Assembly (NCBI GenBank): GCA_947448955.1
Contig: CANFPU010000019.1
Coordinates: forward strand, 1-37,957
Direction of reading: 5' to 3'
DNA: 37,957 bases
From: Burkholderiales bacterium
GTDB lineage: Bacteria > Pseudomonadota > Gammaproteobacteria > Burkholderiales > Burkholderiaceae_C
How positions within the stretch are numbered: position 1 is the stretch's first letter; each line of letters opens with the position of its first letter. The position numbers and the translations under genes were made by a program. The notes beneath the pieces are model-generated. The model had not been told where the DNA came from, ran no database searches, and saw nothing but the letters and a program-made list of their open reading frames with translations. Shown in pieces: positions 1 through 13,500 of the stretch.

Positions 1-1510
1 CCTTCGCCGGCGATCGGCGTGCTGCCGAATGACAAGGGCGAGCTGTTGCCGGCTTGTAGGTACAGGGTCTGCGGCAAGCTCAAGGCCGGCATCGCGGCCA
101 GCGCCGGTGTGAGTTGGCTGCTGGCTTGCAGCGGCGCGTTGTCGCCCAGCGCTAGCGAGAGACTCAGAGCGACATTGCCCGCACCGGTATAGCTTAGCTT
201 GCCAGAGGCCAGGTACGCATTGAGCGCCGCGATGCTGCCGTTCAAGCGCACACCGTTGGTCACGAGCGCGGCAGAGAGTGCCGAAGCCTCGCTCGCGCTG
301 AGCGTGCCGCTGGGCGCCGTCAGCGTCAGCTGGTAGCTGTTGGCACTGTCACCGCTCAGGGTGTCACGCAGGACCAGCGGCGTTGCCACATTGGACGTCA
401 CGGTCAACGCCTGCGGCAACTGGATCGCCAGCGCCGAAGGGCTGCTGATGCTGCCTTTCGATGTGAGCGTCGTGATCGTGATGCTGCCGGTCGAGGGCAG
501 GGCACCCACCAGATTGAAAGTCAGCGAGTTGCCAAACGAGCTGTCGTAACGGACGGCGCCGACGGTGCTGAAATAGCGGTTCAGCGCTGCGGCGGTACCC
601 GTGATACGGGTGGCGGCGTAGGCACCCTGACCCGGACCGTCGCTCACCGCGATGCCGTCTGCGGTGGCGAGCTGCAAGCGTGAGGCTGGCGCGAGCAGGT
701 CAACGCTGAGCGATCCCGTCCCCGTGAACGCGCTGGCGCCTAGCAGGATCGGCGCCCAGACGCCCGTGGTGGTGAAGATCTCGGTCGGCAGCGTCAATGC
801 ACCGCTGGTGACCGTGCTGCTGGGCTGTTGCGGCGTGTCCAGTGACACGGCCGATTCAGCGCGCATCGAGCCTGAGGCATTGGCGAGCTTGACGACCAGG
901 CCGCCCGTGCTGCCGGTGTAGCTCAGCTTGCCGGCAGTGCTGATGAAGCTGGCCAGCGCGGCAGCCTGGCCGGTGAGCGTCAAGGCCTGTGCCGTGCCGC
1001 CAACGACGATACCGCTGGCGCTGGTGGCCGACAGGCTGCCGGACGTGGAGGTCAAACTGAGCGTGAGATCACCAGTGCCGGCGAAACTGGCCCCGGTGAA
1101 GACGAGCTGAGAGGCGTTGCCCGAACTGATGAACAACTGGCTGGGCAGCTGGCTGATCGTCGGCGCCACGCTGATGACCGAGCCCAGCAGTTGGACCTGC
1201 GTCTGCGTCGAAGCCTGGGCCGACGAAACCTGCACGGTAAGCAGCCCTGCGGCGCCGTTATAGATCAATCGACCGATGGTGTTGAAGTAACTGCTCAATG
1301 CAGCGGCCGTCCCACTGAAGCTGCGGGAGCCCTCGGTCCCGGTGATGCTGACGCCACTGGCCGCTTGCGCCTGCAGGCTGGCGCCTGTCGGGACCACCAG
1401 GGTCACGGTGAGCGCGGTGCTGCTGCTGCCGAAGGCATTGGCGCCGAACACCAGTCCGCTGGCAACGCCGGGCGTCACGGCCAGGCTGTCGATCAAGCTC
1501 AAAGTCGGCG
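1..1510 (-). repeat. Ig/cadherin-like modules of about 118 residues, continuing past the left edge
   Basis: Four complete copies and a partial one share F-x-G-x-G-x-L-x-[VL]-x-L, then G-x-L-x-A-x-x-A-x-G, an A-A-L-x-x-[FY]-[FIL] helix and [KRA]-[LV]-x-Y. The A-A-L helices lie near 1290, 945, 570 and 210, about 350-370 bases apart. A new copy begins at about base 95 and runs off the window. Similar modules with a helix followed by L-x-Y-T are common in large bacterial adhesins. More copies probably follow outside the window. Confidence 0.7.
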
Positions 1511-4500
1511 AACTGAGCATCTGGACCTGTGCCGACGAGGCGGGCATCATCTGCGCCAGGACCTCGGATTCTTGACCCGCACTGAACACCGCGCTGTCCA
1601 CCGAGACCAAGCGGGGCGCGGTGATCGTCAACAGCGCAGGCGCTGTCGCGTCGATCTGTGCCAGCCCCGCCTGGCTGACGAACAAGCCGTCGCGCGCCGT
1701 GATGCTGGTGCTGAGCTTGCCCAGCGGCAGCTTGTCGCTCGACAAACTGACATAGGCATCGCTGCGCAAGACGAGTGTGTCGGTGGTGAGCGCTGACGCA
1801 AAACTGCTGGCCGGCTCGATCACGGCCGTGTCGGCCGGATGGGCCGTGACCGCGTTGCCGATACGCAGCGCCCCGCCCGACCGGTATTCGGTGCGGGTCT
1901 TGCCGGTGAACAGCCGGCCGCTGCTGATGAAGCCTGCCGCAAACAGCGCGAGCTGGCCGAGTTGGCCCCCGGTGCCCAATGCGCCGAGCGCATCCTGCAG
2001 CAACAAAACAATGTCTTTTGAAAGCGACTCGAGCGTGATGTTGCCGCCGTTGGCCACCCGCACTTTGTCGACGCTCAGGCTGGCTTCGCTGCTGACGTTG
2101 ACATTGCCGGCGCTGGCCTGCACGTCCCGCAGCCGCAGACCACTGTTGGCCTTGCCGAAGCCATCGAAGTCCTTGAACACCAGATCGCCAGAAGTCGCGC
2201 TGGCGCTGAGTTCGTCGACCGACAAGGCCATGGCCGCGATGCTGGCAGCCTGCAGGCGCAGCGCCTTGGCCGAGACGCTGGGCTGCGCCAGGCTGCCGTC
2301 GGCCAGCGAGAGCGTGCGGGTAGCGGTCAGGCTGACGTCGCCGCCCAGCGCCAGCGTGGCGCCGGGCGCGACGCGGTCGGCCAGTCGCGCGACATAGCGC
2401 GCTGCGACGATGCGGCCGACGACGATGTCCCGGCCCGCCATCAGGCTGACGGCACCGCCACCGCTGTCGATCGTGCTGCCGGCGGCTTGCACGATATCGC
2501 GCACCGCAGAAAGATTGATCGCACCGCCGCCGCTCGCGTCCCGCCAGCCTCCGCCCGCGCCCGCGACCAGGTCGGCATTGAGCACGATGTCGCTGTTGGC
2601 GCCCGTCGCCGTCAGGCTGATGCCACCGCTGCCGGCGCGTATGCCAACGCCCTGGTCCAGCGCCGGGTTGCTGTCGACAGTGATGCTGCCGCTGGCCGCG
2701 ACCGACACCCCACCGGCATCGCCTGTGCGCAGGCCGCTGAGCGCAAGGTCCCACAGGTCGGCGCGCAAACCGATCTCGTTGACCCGGCCGACCCGCAGGT
2801 CGGCTACCGTGCCAATGTGCAGCGCGCCGGCGTTGACCAGGCGGATGTCGCCGCTGACGGTGCTCGCCGCGAAGGTGAGCACCGCGCTGCGCAGACTTGT
2901 AGCGTCACTGCCACCGCCGATACCGGTGCCCGCCGAGATGCGGAGCTGGTCGGCATACAGGCTGGTGCCGTCGGTCGACAAGTTCGACGCATTCGCCACC
3001 GCGCCGCCCACATTCAGACTGATGTCGGACCCGCCGCTGGACAGCGCCCCGGCAGCGGTGCGCGCATCGAGGCTGCCCAGGGTCAGATTGCCCGCCGCCG
3101 CCAAGCGGATATCGCCACCGCCACTGGCCACCACCGCGTCGGCGGCCATCGCCAGGTGACGGCCAGCCTGCAGGTCGGCGCTGTCCTGACGGGTCACCAC
3201 CCGTGAGGCGGCGCCCAGCAGCAGGTCACGGCCGGCCAGCAAGGACATCGCGGTCGCCTGGACGGATTTGCCCTGACCCAGCACCAAGTCAGCGTCGCTG
3301 GCGATCGCTTGCAGCAGCAGACCGCCACTGCCGAGCAAGCTCAGGTTCGACGCCAGCGTCAGACTGCCCGCGCTGTTGCGCAGCACGGCCGACGTATCAC
3401 CGCCCTGGGTGCCTGCCGTAAAACCCTGCACGCTCAGCGCCCGGTCGTTGAGCAAGGCCACCTCCCCAGCGGCGGTCAATGACAGCTTGTCAACCGAAAT
3501 TTCCAACGTCTCGCTCCGACGGCCCAACAGGCCGACCGAGCCCCCAGCTTTCAACGTGAGCGTGCCCGCCACCAGATCGACGTTCGCATCGCCGGCCGCC
3601 GCGGCGGTGGCCTCCAGCAAGGAACCGCCAGCGCTCAGATTCAACGCCGCATCACCGGCATCGACCAACGCCACCACGATGTCCTTCGCGGCGGTCACTG
3701 TGATCGTGCCCGCCGTGCCGTAACTGGTGCCACGTTGGCCCGTCTTGATCCAAGCGCCTTGCGCCTGCAGCACCGAGCCCCGTGTGGCCTCGATGTCCAG
3801 CGTGCCTTTGAAGTGGGTCACTTGGGAATCGGCGCGCTGGATCACGTCCTGATTGGCCAGCAACTTCAACGCACCGCCCCCGAAAGCGATGTCGTTGGCC
3901 AGCACCAGGCTGCCGCGGGTGGACTGCAACACCAACTGGCTGTCTGAATAGGCCTGCAAATTCAGCGCCGCGGTCACGCTCATGTCAGCCTCGGCTTGAA
4001 CCTGGATCCAGCCCTGGCGTGCCATCGACAGGCTGTCGACCGCGAGATCATCGACATCGGCGATGTTGATCACTGCGCTTAGGTCGCTGGTACTCGAGAC
4101 GCTCAGGTGGTCGGCATCAATCTTCAGCGCATGCGCCGTGCTGCCGATGTTGTGCACCGACTGCTGCACCAGCGCATTGCCGATCTGACCCGCCACCAAC
4201 GTGACCTGTCCGCCCAGCACCTGCACCTGGTCGTCCATGAGGCTTGAGGCGAGCAAACTGCCGGTCAGCGCCTGCAGGAACACGTCGCCCTGCTTGGAAA
4301 TCACATGCGCCAGCACCATGTCGCCGCTGGCCTCGGCGAGCTTGACTTTGCCCAGCGCATCGACTTGCAAGCGCCCGCCCGCGTCGATCAACAGGCTGGT
4401 GGCGGGATTCTGGCCCTGGCTGGTGAAGACGCCACCGCCCAGGCTGCCGCCTTCGGCCTGCAATTCGAGGTCACCCGCCGTCTGGATCAGTGCGGTACTC

Positions 4501-7500
4501 GAAGTGCCTGCCGCGAAAATCGACCCGCCGGCTTCCAGATGGACGCGTCCGACTGCGGCGATCCCTTTGATGAACAAGCCACTGCGGTTGTCGAGCTGCA
4601 GGTCGCCCTGGGCCCGCAGGATCACCTCGCCATCGCTCTTGACCGCAACGACGCCGCTGGCGGAGATGTTGAGGTCGTCGGTGATCTGCAAGGTCACGCT
4701 GAGCAGGTCACGGCGGTCTTCAACCCATTGACCTTTGCGCACGTCGGCCACGCCGTCGGTGCTGGCCAATAGGCGCATCCCCTCCGGCGTCACAGCACTG
4801 ACCGCGACCTGGCGCCACAGCGACGAGATCATGAAAGTGGCCGGCGATGACAGATCCAGCGTGCTGTCATCGCCCAGGTATTCGTAGCGCTGGTACTGCA
4901 GATCCAGCACGTCGCGCGGGCTGGCCTGGGCCAGCAAGGCCTTGTTGGCGTCGCTCAACGCATCGAACCGGGTCGGCCGGTTGATCGTCACGCGGTCTGA
5001 GCTATGACCAACGCCCGCCGCTGTCCCGCCGCTGCCGGCAACCGAACTCAATGTGATGTTCGCGCCCATCACATTGACCTGCTCGACACCGCTGCCGGCG
5101 GCTGCGGTCAGCACATCGCTGTGCGGCAGCAGCAGCGCCATCAAATCCGGCGACAGGGTGTAGCGCGCGTTGGCGCTGAGCGCAGCGGCGCTGCCCAGGC
5201 CGGCTTGCGCCAGCGCATCGTCGCTGAAACCACCCTCGGCGATCAGCGCCGCCACGTCTTTGGGATTGGGCACGAAGCGCTCCAACACCGCATCGAGAAT
5301 CGCGCCGTGCTGCGCGGTCAGGCTGACGTCTTGCGGCGTCGCGGCGTCGCCGGCCTGTACCGACGCCGATGCGCCGTTCAAGGCGGTCGGTGCGACCAAG
5401 CGCAGGTCGCCATTGGCTTCGGTCACCGTGACGCTGCCCAAGGCACGCGCCGCCACGCCGCCGGCGCCCCCGACATTGCTGTCGACCCGCACATTGATCA
5501 GCCCTTGGCCGCCGTCGAGCTGGACTTTTTCGCCGACGATACGCGAGGTCGAGGTCAAGCCCCAGATACCGTCGGTCGACAGCACGGTGACATCGTAGGC
5601 AGTGCCCACCGTCAGTGCCGCGAAGTTATCCAAGCCCTGGCCAGCCCGCTGCGGCACACCGTTCAAGTCGTAACTGACCGCGATGATCTGGCCGATCTTG
5701 AGCGGCGCGCTGGGCTTCTTAGGGTCGGCGATCTGCTCGATCACCACGTTGCCGGTGGCGACGATGTTGAGCTTGCCTTTGGGGTCCTTGACGCGGACCG
5801 TCACATCGCTGTTGGCCACGATGCTGGGCACCGCGCCGCTGAACACCACCGTGCCGGCGACTTCCAGCGCGTCAGACGACAGCGCGATGGGCTTGAAGTC
5901 GTCCGAGTCCTCGTTGGCCGTGCTCTGGCCGAAAGACACGCTACCGGCCAGCAAGAGCTTGCCGGGGGTCTGGATGTTGACCACCGGCTCGCTGCGGCCG
6001 AGCATCGGCTTGATGGTGACCGGCTTGTCGGCCGCCAACGCATAGGTGTAGAAGTCCTTCAGACCGGTGACCGTCGTGGTCTTGGTCGTGATGGTCTTTT
6101 CGCGCAACCAGCCACCGCCGCTCTCCGTCGTGACAACGGTGATTTCCTCGTTGGCGAAATTGCTGTCAAAGCGGTTGTCGGCCTTGGCGGAGGTCCAGCT
6201 GCCGTTGGCTCCCGCGTAGAGCCCGGTAGGCACGCCCGTGATCTTGTCGTCCGGTGAGGGCGCGTAGTAGTAAGTTCCCGACACAGCGTCGAGCAACTTC
6301 TTGCCACCGCTGAGTTGCGCGACCCGATTCCACTTGCTCGTGTCGCCGAAATCGGTCACCGGGAAGGCCACCGACTTGGACTCGCCGACATAGCGGTACA
6401 GGCTGTTCGTGACCACGTCGCGAACCAGGCTGACGTTGTTGACCAACGCAACGGCCGGGTTGCTCTTCTGGACATAGTCGACCACCAGCACGTTGCCCTG
6501 CAACGCGTTGCGCACCGCGGCTGAAACGCTCGGGTCGCTCAGGCGGATCAGCAACTCGGATTCGAGCAGCGGCGATCCATCGGTGAAATTGGTGTCGACC
6601 GACTTGGCCTCGGTGTCGGGCACCAACCCGTCCCAATCGAAGCCCAGCAGGTTGAAGCTCTTCTGCTCGTAGATCTTGATGGTGGTGCGGGTCTTGGCCT
6701 GGCCCTCGGTCCAGAGGTAGTAGCGACCCAACTCAGGTTGGTAGACCATGGGCTGACTGGCGTCGACCCCGATTTGGCCGCCTGCCACTGCGTTGTAGGT
6801 GATGCTGCTGACCCCACCGCTGCCGGACTCCAGCACGCCTTGTTTGACCACATGGTCGGTCTTGCCGTCCAGCACCTGGTATTCATCACGACGCAGCGTC
6901 GCAGTGTCAGTGATCGTGATCTTGCCGATGCGGTCGGTCGACACGTCGATGGTGTCGACCGCCAGCGAGAACTTGCTCTGGTTGATGATGTTGACCGAGG
7001 CATAGCCGCTGGCCACGCGCAGCTCGCCGTTGCCGGTACTCAGGATCTGGCCGGTCAGGTTGATCACCCCGCCGGTGGGCTTGATCGGGCTGAGGATGAT
7101 GGCGCCCGCGTCGACATCGAAGAAGCCATCGACCGTCGCGAGACCGGCTGCGCCATAGGAGATGCCAGGCAGCAGGCGACCGCTCGCATCGGTGAAGTTC
7201 GACGAACGGCTGGGGTTGAAGTCCGCGCCGATCGTCAAGTCGACACTGTCGACACCGCTTTGCACCACGCCGTTGAGGTTGAGGTAACGGGCATTGATGT
7301 TGATCTCGCCCATTGCGAAGACGATCGATTGCTTGGTGGCAGCCGCATCCATCGCATCGAACAAGACCTTTAGCCGGGCGTCGCCGACATTGCCACTGGC
7401 TTGGCGATAGCGCACTTGGCCCTTGATGCCCCAGGGGTTGTAGGCCTGGCTGCCAAACAGCTCAAAGAAGCTGTTGAGACTTTGGTTGGGCACGGCTGAC

Positions 7501-10500
7501 AGGTATTGGCGCGGGTCGTTGCCGACGTGGTACCAGTCGTCGGTGCTGAGGTTGAAGTCGCCCAGCGCAGTGAGCTTGACCGTGCCGGCGCGCAGCTCGC
7601 CGGTGACGTTGATGCTGCCCTCCATGTTGGTCAGGTAGAGCGCACCATCGGCATTCTTCAGGCTGCCGCGAACATACAAGTCTTGCGGCGCATCTGGAAT
7701 CTGGACAGTCCCCAAGCTGTAATAAGCTTTTGGATAAGCGTCCTGTATCACCCGAATCTCGCTCTGGCCCGTTGAATTGGCCGCAACCGGCGTGATGCGG
7801 CGGTTGCCAAAGTAAATCGACCCGGCGTCAAGCGAGACCAGTTGGCCGTCGAGCTTGTCGACCCGACCGCTGGCCAGGATGCCGACGTCATTGACCTCCA
7901 GGCTGAAAGGCGTGCTGTTGACGATGTTGATGCGAGCCTGGCCATGGGCCAGCGCTCGGCCACTGGTGGCCGCCAGCGTCAGCGAGTCCCTGGAGGCTGC
8001 GTCGGCCTGAACGTAAATGCCGCCGGCAGAAGCTTGCACCGTGGGCAAACGCAGGAACAGCATGTCGAATTTCGCGCGCGGCACGACATTGCCGCCGCTC
8101 TGAACCGCCAAGCCCATTTTCACAAGCTTGGCGTCGATCTGTTCGAGCAGCGCCTGGTAACGCGCTATCGCCTCGGCGTTGCCGGCGTGGCTCTCCATCC
8201 AGCCAACAATCTTGGCCCGGTCTTCGAACAGCTGGTTCGCCACGTTGGCATAGACCAGCTTGGGCATCGCCAGGTCAACCGGCTTGACGACGTAGAAGCG
8301 ACCGTTGAGCTGGGCCGCGAATTGCAAGCCTCGGTCGCTCTTCATGGCGGTCAGCTGGGTCCAGCCAGCGCCGCCAAAGCTCTCGCCGGCGCTGATCACG
8401 GCGGCAGTGCTGGCGTCTCGTTGGTACCAGTCGCCGCTGGCCGTTCGAACCGTCTCGCCGGTCTTGACGACCATCTTGCTCGTGTAAGCGTCGAGCTGGT
8501 GACTCGCGGTGATCGGGGTCCAGCGCGTGGTGTCGAGGTAATTCTCAGATTCCAGCGCCAGGCTGCTGTCGGCAGCACCCGCGGGCGGCTTGTACACATA
8601 GGCCTGGTTGGCCACCCCTTTGCTGAAGGCGCCAGGCACCAGTTCGACGATGTTGCCGGTGCTGATGCCGATCGCGACCGACTCAAGGTCGAGCACCGCG
8701 TACTCGTATCGCTGCGCAGGGTCCAGGCCCTGGGCCAGCAGCTCAGCGGCGTTCAAGGTCTTGCCCAGCCGATCCGCAGCGATCGTGCGCTGACCGTCGA
8801 CCAGGATCGGCAGCAGTTGCAGCTCAGTGTGGTAGTTGACCCCCGCCTCGAGCTTCGCGGCCGGGCCAACCGTGACCGTATTGACACTGAGGACCGAGTC
8901 GCCGCCCAAGACGGTGCCGGCATAGATCGGCGTGGCGAGGTTCAACACCAAGCCAGCGGTGCGAGCGCGACCGTTGCCGCCAATACCGGGTTCGGCAATC
9001 AGGTCGATGTCGCGAACCGCACGCACCGACGCGCTGCCGTTCAGCGCGATGGCGTTGTACTCCTCGATGGCAGCCCTGACCTTCGGCAGGCTCAAACCCC
9101 AAAGCGCAATCAGCGACATGTCGGCTTGGGCTTTGACGTCGAGCTGGTTGCTGACGCGATCGCGGCTCTGGCCCGCGTAGAGCTTGACGTCGGTGCCCAA
9201 CAACTCGGCGTTGTTGAGCACGATGTCGCTGTGGCTGCGCAGGTCCGAAAGGGCATCGGCTTTGGCGCCCGAAATGGCACCGACCGACAAGACGTTCGAG
9301 GCCGCGAGCATCGTGGCGTCAGTGCGGGTGCTCAGCTCCAGATTGCCGCTGTAGTTGCGCAGCGCGGCGCCGTCGATCACGATGTCCGACAAGGTGTCCG
9401 CCGTCTGCTCGGCCAACGCATAGTTGATCGCCAGGCCACCCACGCCGTCGACCCGCACCTTGTCGACGATGTCGAGCCGGGTCAAGGTGTTGAGCCGCAA
9501 GGTGGCGCCATCGGCGGTGGTCGACTGGGTGTTGATCTGCGCACCCTGTCCGACCCGGACCTGGGCACCAAACAGCGTGCTGCTGTTGCCGATGTTGGTG
9601 GTTGCACCCAGCACCGAAATGGTCGCACCGCCCGCCGATGTGGAGCGCAGCGAATTCTGTGTCGCCGAGAACTTGCGTTTGCTGACCAAGTTCTGCGCCT
9701 CGATCAAGACCGTCTCGGCATCGACCTTGGCGCTGTTGCCGATCAGCACATCAGCCTGGCCGGCCAGCGTGTTGACCACCCGGGCACCGCTGCCCGCGAG
9801 CAAGCCGACCGCCAGGTTCTCTGAAGTCGCGTCGAAGTCTTGGTCCCGCTTGGCGGTGACCTGCACGGTCTGCGCCAGCACCTGGCTGCGCGCGCCGATG
9901 CCAGCCAGCGTGACCGCGCCAATGTCAAGCACCGAGTCGGCGCCCGCGATGCCGATAAAAACCCCTCCGCTGGAAGCGTTGGCATGTTGGAAGATCGCAT
10001 CTTGGCCGTAAGCATCGATGCGTAGCGCAGCCGCCTGCAGCTTGACATCGTCGCCCAGGCCAGCCCGGATGGCACTGTTGTCCGTGGTCTGCACCACACT
10101 GGCACCAGCGGCGCCGTAGGTGCTGACCGAGATCGACGCCACCAACGCGTCAGCGCTCTGATGACCTTGTGCGCTGATCAGCACATTGCCCGCCGCCGTC
10201 ACTTCGGCATTGTTGATGCTGGCCTCGATCACTGGGCTGATCAGGTTGATCGATACCGTGCCAGCGGCGGCCGCCGCCGCCATCCCGAATGCGGCGGCTG
10301 CGGCGAGCACATGGGCCTGACTGATGGCGTCGCCCTGCGCCTGCACCGTGAAGTCACCAGCGCTGGCGATGCTGCTCTTGCCGATGCGCTGTTGGGCATC
10401 GACCAAGTCGACGCCGGCACGGATCTCGGTGTTGATCGTGTTGCTGGAATAGGCACCGCCACCGGCCACCGCGGCGCCGATAGCGCCCGTGATCGCCACG

Positions 10501-13500
10501 GCCACTGCGGTGGAGCGAGATCCGATCTGCGAGGTGTCGAGAGCCTGCAGGCTGATATCGCCCACCGCATCGAGCGCGGCATTGTCGACCAGTGCCTGGG
10601 TGCTGCTGGCGATCAGGTTGTCGGCCAGTGACACGCCAATCGCCACCGACGCACCGAATTCCCCGAATGCCGCGGCCACCGAGACCGCCATCACGCTGGA
10701 ATCAATCTTGGCGTTGTCGGTGGCTAGGACATGGATGAAGCCGTCGACCTCGATGCCGTTGATCTCGGGCACCCCATCGTGGTTGCTGTCGACCGTGGTC
10801 GTGCGGCCGACATAGGCCAGGGTCTGTGAGCCGATGCGGTTGACAGCGCTGGCGCCAGCGCCGCTGATCGCCACGCCGATCTGGCCAGCGCCAATGGCCA
10901 CCGATCCGGCGAACACCGCCGAGTCAATGGTCTGCAGGTTATCGGCGATAACACTCAGGTTCAACGTTTTGTTGGCGTCGTCCAGCGCGACGATAGAGGA
11001 CTGGGTGACGCTGGCCTCGATCTGGTTGGCCGACGTCGCCGTGAGCTGCTTCCACAGCTTGGTGTCGGCGTAGTCCTGGGTCAGGATCAAGTCTTTCTGG
11101 TTGCCGCTCTTGTCCTTGTCGGCGCGCAGCAGGTCGGCGTCGCCGATGTACTCATAGACCTCGTTGGCGCGCGCACCCGAGCGTGGGCCAAGTCGGATCA
11201 CGTCACCCTTGACGATCTTGGCCGGCGCGTCAACGCCCGAGGTGTAGCGAGCCGCACCGCTGTAATGGGACGGGTCGTAGCCTATGTAGTTGCGCGCCAG
11301 CGCGATGCCGATCGACGCACCAACGCCGACGTTGCCGCCGCCAACGCCGATCGATGCCGACACGATGGTCGCCTCGATGCGGCTGGTCGCGCTGGACTTG
11401 ACATCCATCGCGCCGGCTGCGCTGATCGCGCTGTCGTCGACGCTGGCCAGCGTGTCGCCCAGGATGATGTTCATCGCCGACGCACCCGCGCCGCTGACGC
11501 CAACGCCAGCGGTGCCGCCGATGGCAGCGGCCAGCGCCGCCGCCATGGCTGTCACCTCGATGCTGGCTGCTGATTTGGCGATCACCTTCAGGTCGCCGAC
11601 GGCCGTGAGCCGCGCGCCGGCAATCTCGGCCAGCACCTGGGTGGCGATCACATTGCGGGCCAAGGACACACCGATCGACACGGCCACGCCGGCGTTGCTG
11701 CCAAACGCAGCGGCAATGGCGGCGGCACCGGCAAAGGCGTGGATGCGGGAGTTGTCGCTGGCCTCGATGTCAACGCTGCGCACCGAGAGGTCGCTCAGCC
11801 GTTGGCCTGTGGTGTATCCCCAGCCGGTATCGACACCTGCGTGAACCCGGTTGCCGATCTGGTTTTCGGCCCAAACGCCCGATCCGGCAATACCGATGCC
11901 AGAGTCCGCGCCCAAACCCAAGGCCACCGATCCCGACAACACCAATGCATCGATCGTCTGTTTGGCAGCAGCCGTGAGCAACAGATCGCCTGCAGCGCGC
12001 AGGCTGCTGTTGATCACCAACGCCTGCACGGTGGCGATCGCGTTGTCGCCGACCACGCCGAAGCCTTCCTGGCCGATCAGGTTGCGTGCGATCGAGATAC
12101 CGATGGACGCCCCGACACCAGGGCCCATGCCCGCGGCCACCGCCACCGACAGGGAGGCGATGGTGGCCGAGATGCTGGACTGGCTCTGCGCATCGAGTTT
12201 GACGTCGGCCGCGCTCGTCACGACGCTATTACCGATCAACGCATCGGTGTGGCCCATCACCGAATTGATGGCCACAGCGCCCGCGCCGCTGATGGCAACG
12301 GCAGCGCTGCTGGCCGAAAGACCGATGGCCGCAGAAGCTGCCACCGACACCGCGTTGATGCTGTTGCGCGAGGCGCCCAGGCTGCCGCTGGCATCCATCG
12401 TCAGCGTGTAGCTGTGGCCATCGGCGTCGAGCAACTTCCAGCGCTTGCCCGCCTCAATGGTCGAGACTTCCAGCACGGGCACGATGGCTTGCCAGTTGCT
12501 TGTGTCGAGGTAGTTGACGTGCGAGAGATCAAGGCTGACCTTGTTCTTGCCGATGTAGGTGTAGACCCGGCCCGCGTCGCCGCCGCCACGGTGGTCGTCG
12601 GCCACTTGCACCGTGTCACCCTTGCGCAGAATCTTGGACGAATCAGCCGCGACCCAGAGGGTGGTGTCGGTGAAGTTGACGGTGCCCAGGTCGAGCGTCG
12701 CCGCCTCGCCGAGATAGCGATAGACCGCTGGCAACTCGCTGTTGGCGTCCCCTACCCGGTCCCCGGTCTTGAGTTTGGTGTCGCCTTTGTCGGTGGTGTA
12801 GTCCCAGTACAAACCATCCGCACTGTTGTACTTGGCATCCGGTCGCATGGTGTCGGACGGGGCCAGGACCATCTGTGCTTTTTGAGTCAAGACCTCGGCC
12901 AGTTTTTTCACGGTGGCCGGATCGGCATAGTCGGTGGCGAGTTGCCAGCGCTTGGTGTCGCTGAAATCCTCTCGCCACACCGCCACGCCGTTCTCTTCGT
13001 GCGAGAGCTCCTCCCAGCGGTCGGGGTCTTCAAAGTTCTCGATCGACAGGTCGATCGTCGCGTCACCGCCTTTGTACTTGAACTCGCGCCCCATCCAGGC
13101 GGGCTTGTCGTGGTTGAGCTCGACCAGCACCACGTCGTCGTGCTTGACCTGTTTGGTTCCGACCAGCGTGCTGTAGCTCGGCTCGGCCGCGAGAAACCGG
13201 TAGATGCGACCCACCAGGCCCCCGGCAGTGTGCAGCGGGTCGACCCGCACCGTGTAGCCCGACTTGAGGGTCACGTTGTCGGTGACTTTCTCTTCCCAAT
13301 CTGCGCCGCTGAAATTCAGGCCGGTGTCGCTCAGATTGACCGTGGTGCCGTTCACGCCCTTGTATTTGTAGATGCGACCGTCCGCAGCGCGCACCAAGTC
13401 GTCTTTGTAGAGGAGCGTGCTGCCGTCGGTGACCAGGTAGTCCCAGGTCTGGCCGACGTCGCTGGTCATGCTGGGCTCGGCAGTCTTGCCGGCGGCGTTG

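Noticed and set aside
1258-2754. Minus-strand ORF of 498 codons in a different frame
   Set aside because: It overlaps the giant gene on the same strand, is dominated by Arg and Gln, and has no plausible family. The giant frame reads well through the same bases.
7842-9824. Long plus-strand ORF of 660 codons
   Set aside because: It lies opposite the giant gene. The product is rich in Arg, Gln, His and Asp without domains, as expected for an antisense frame in GC-rich DNA.
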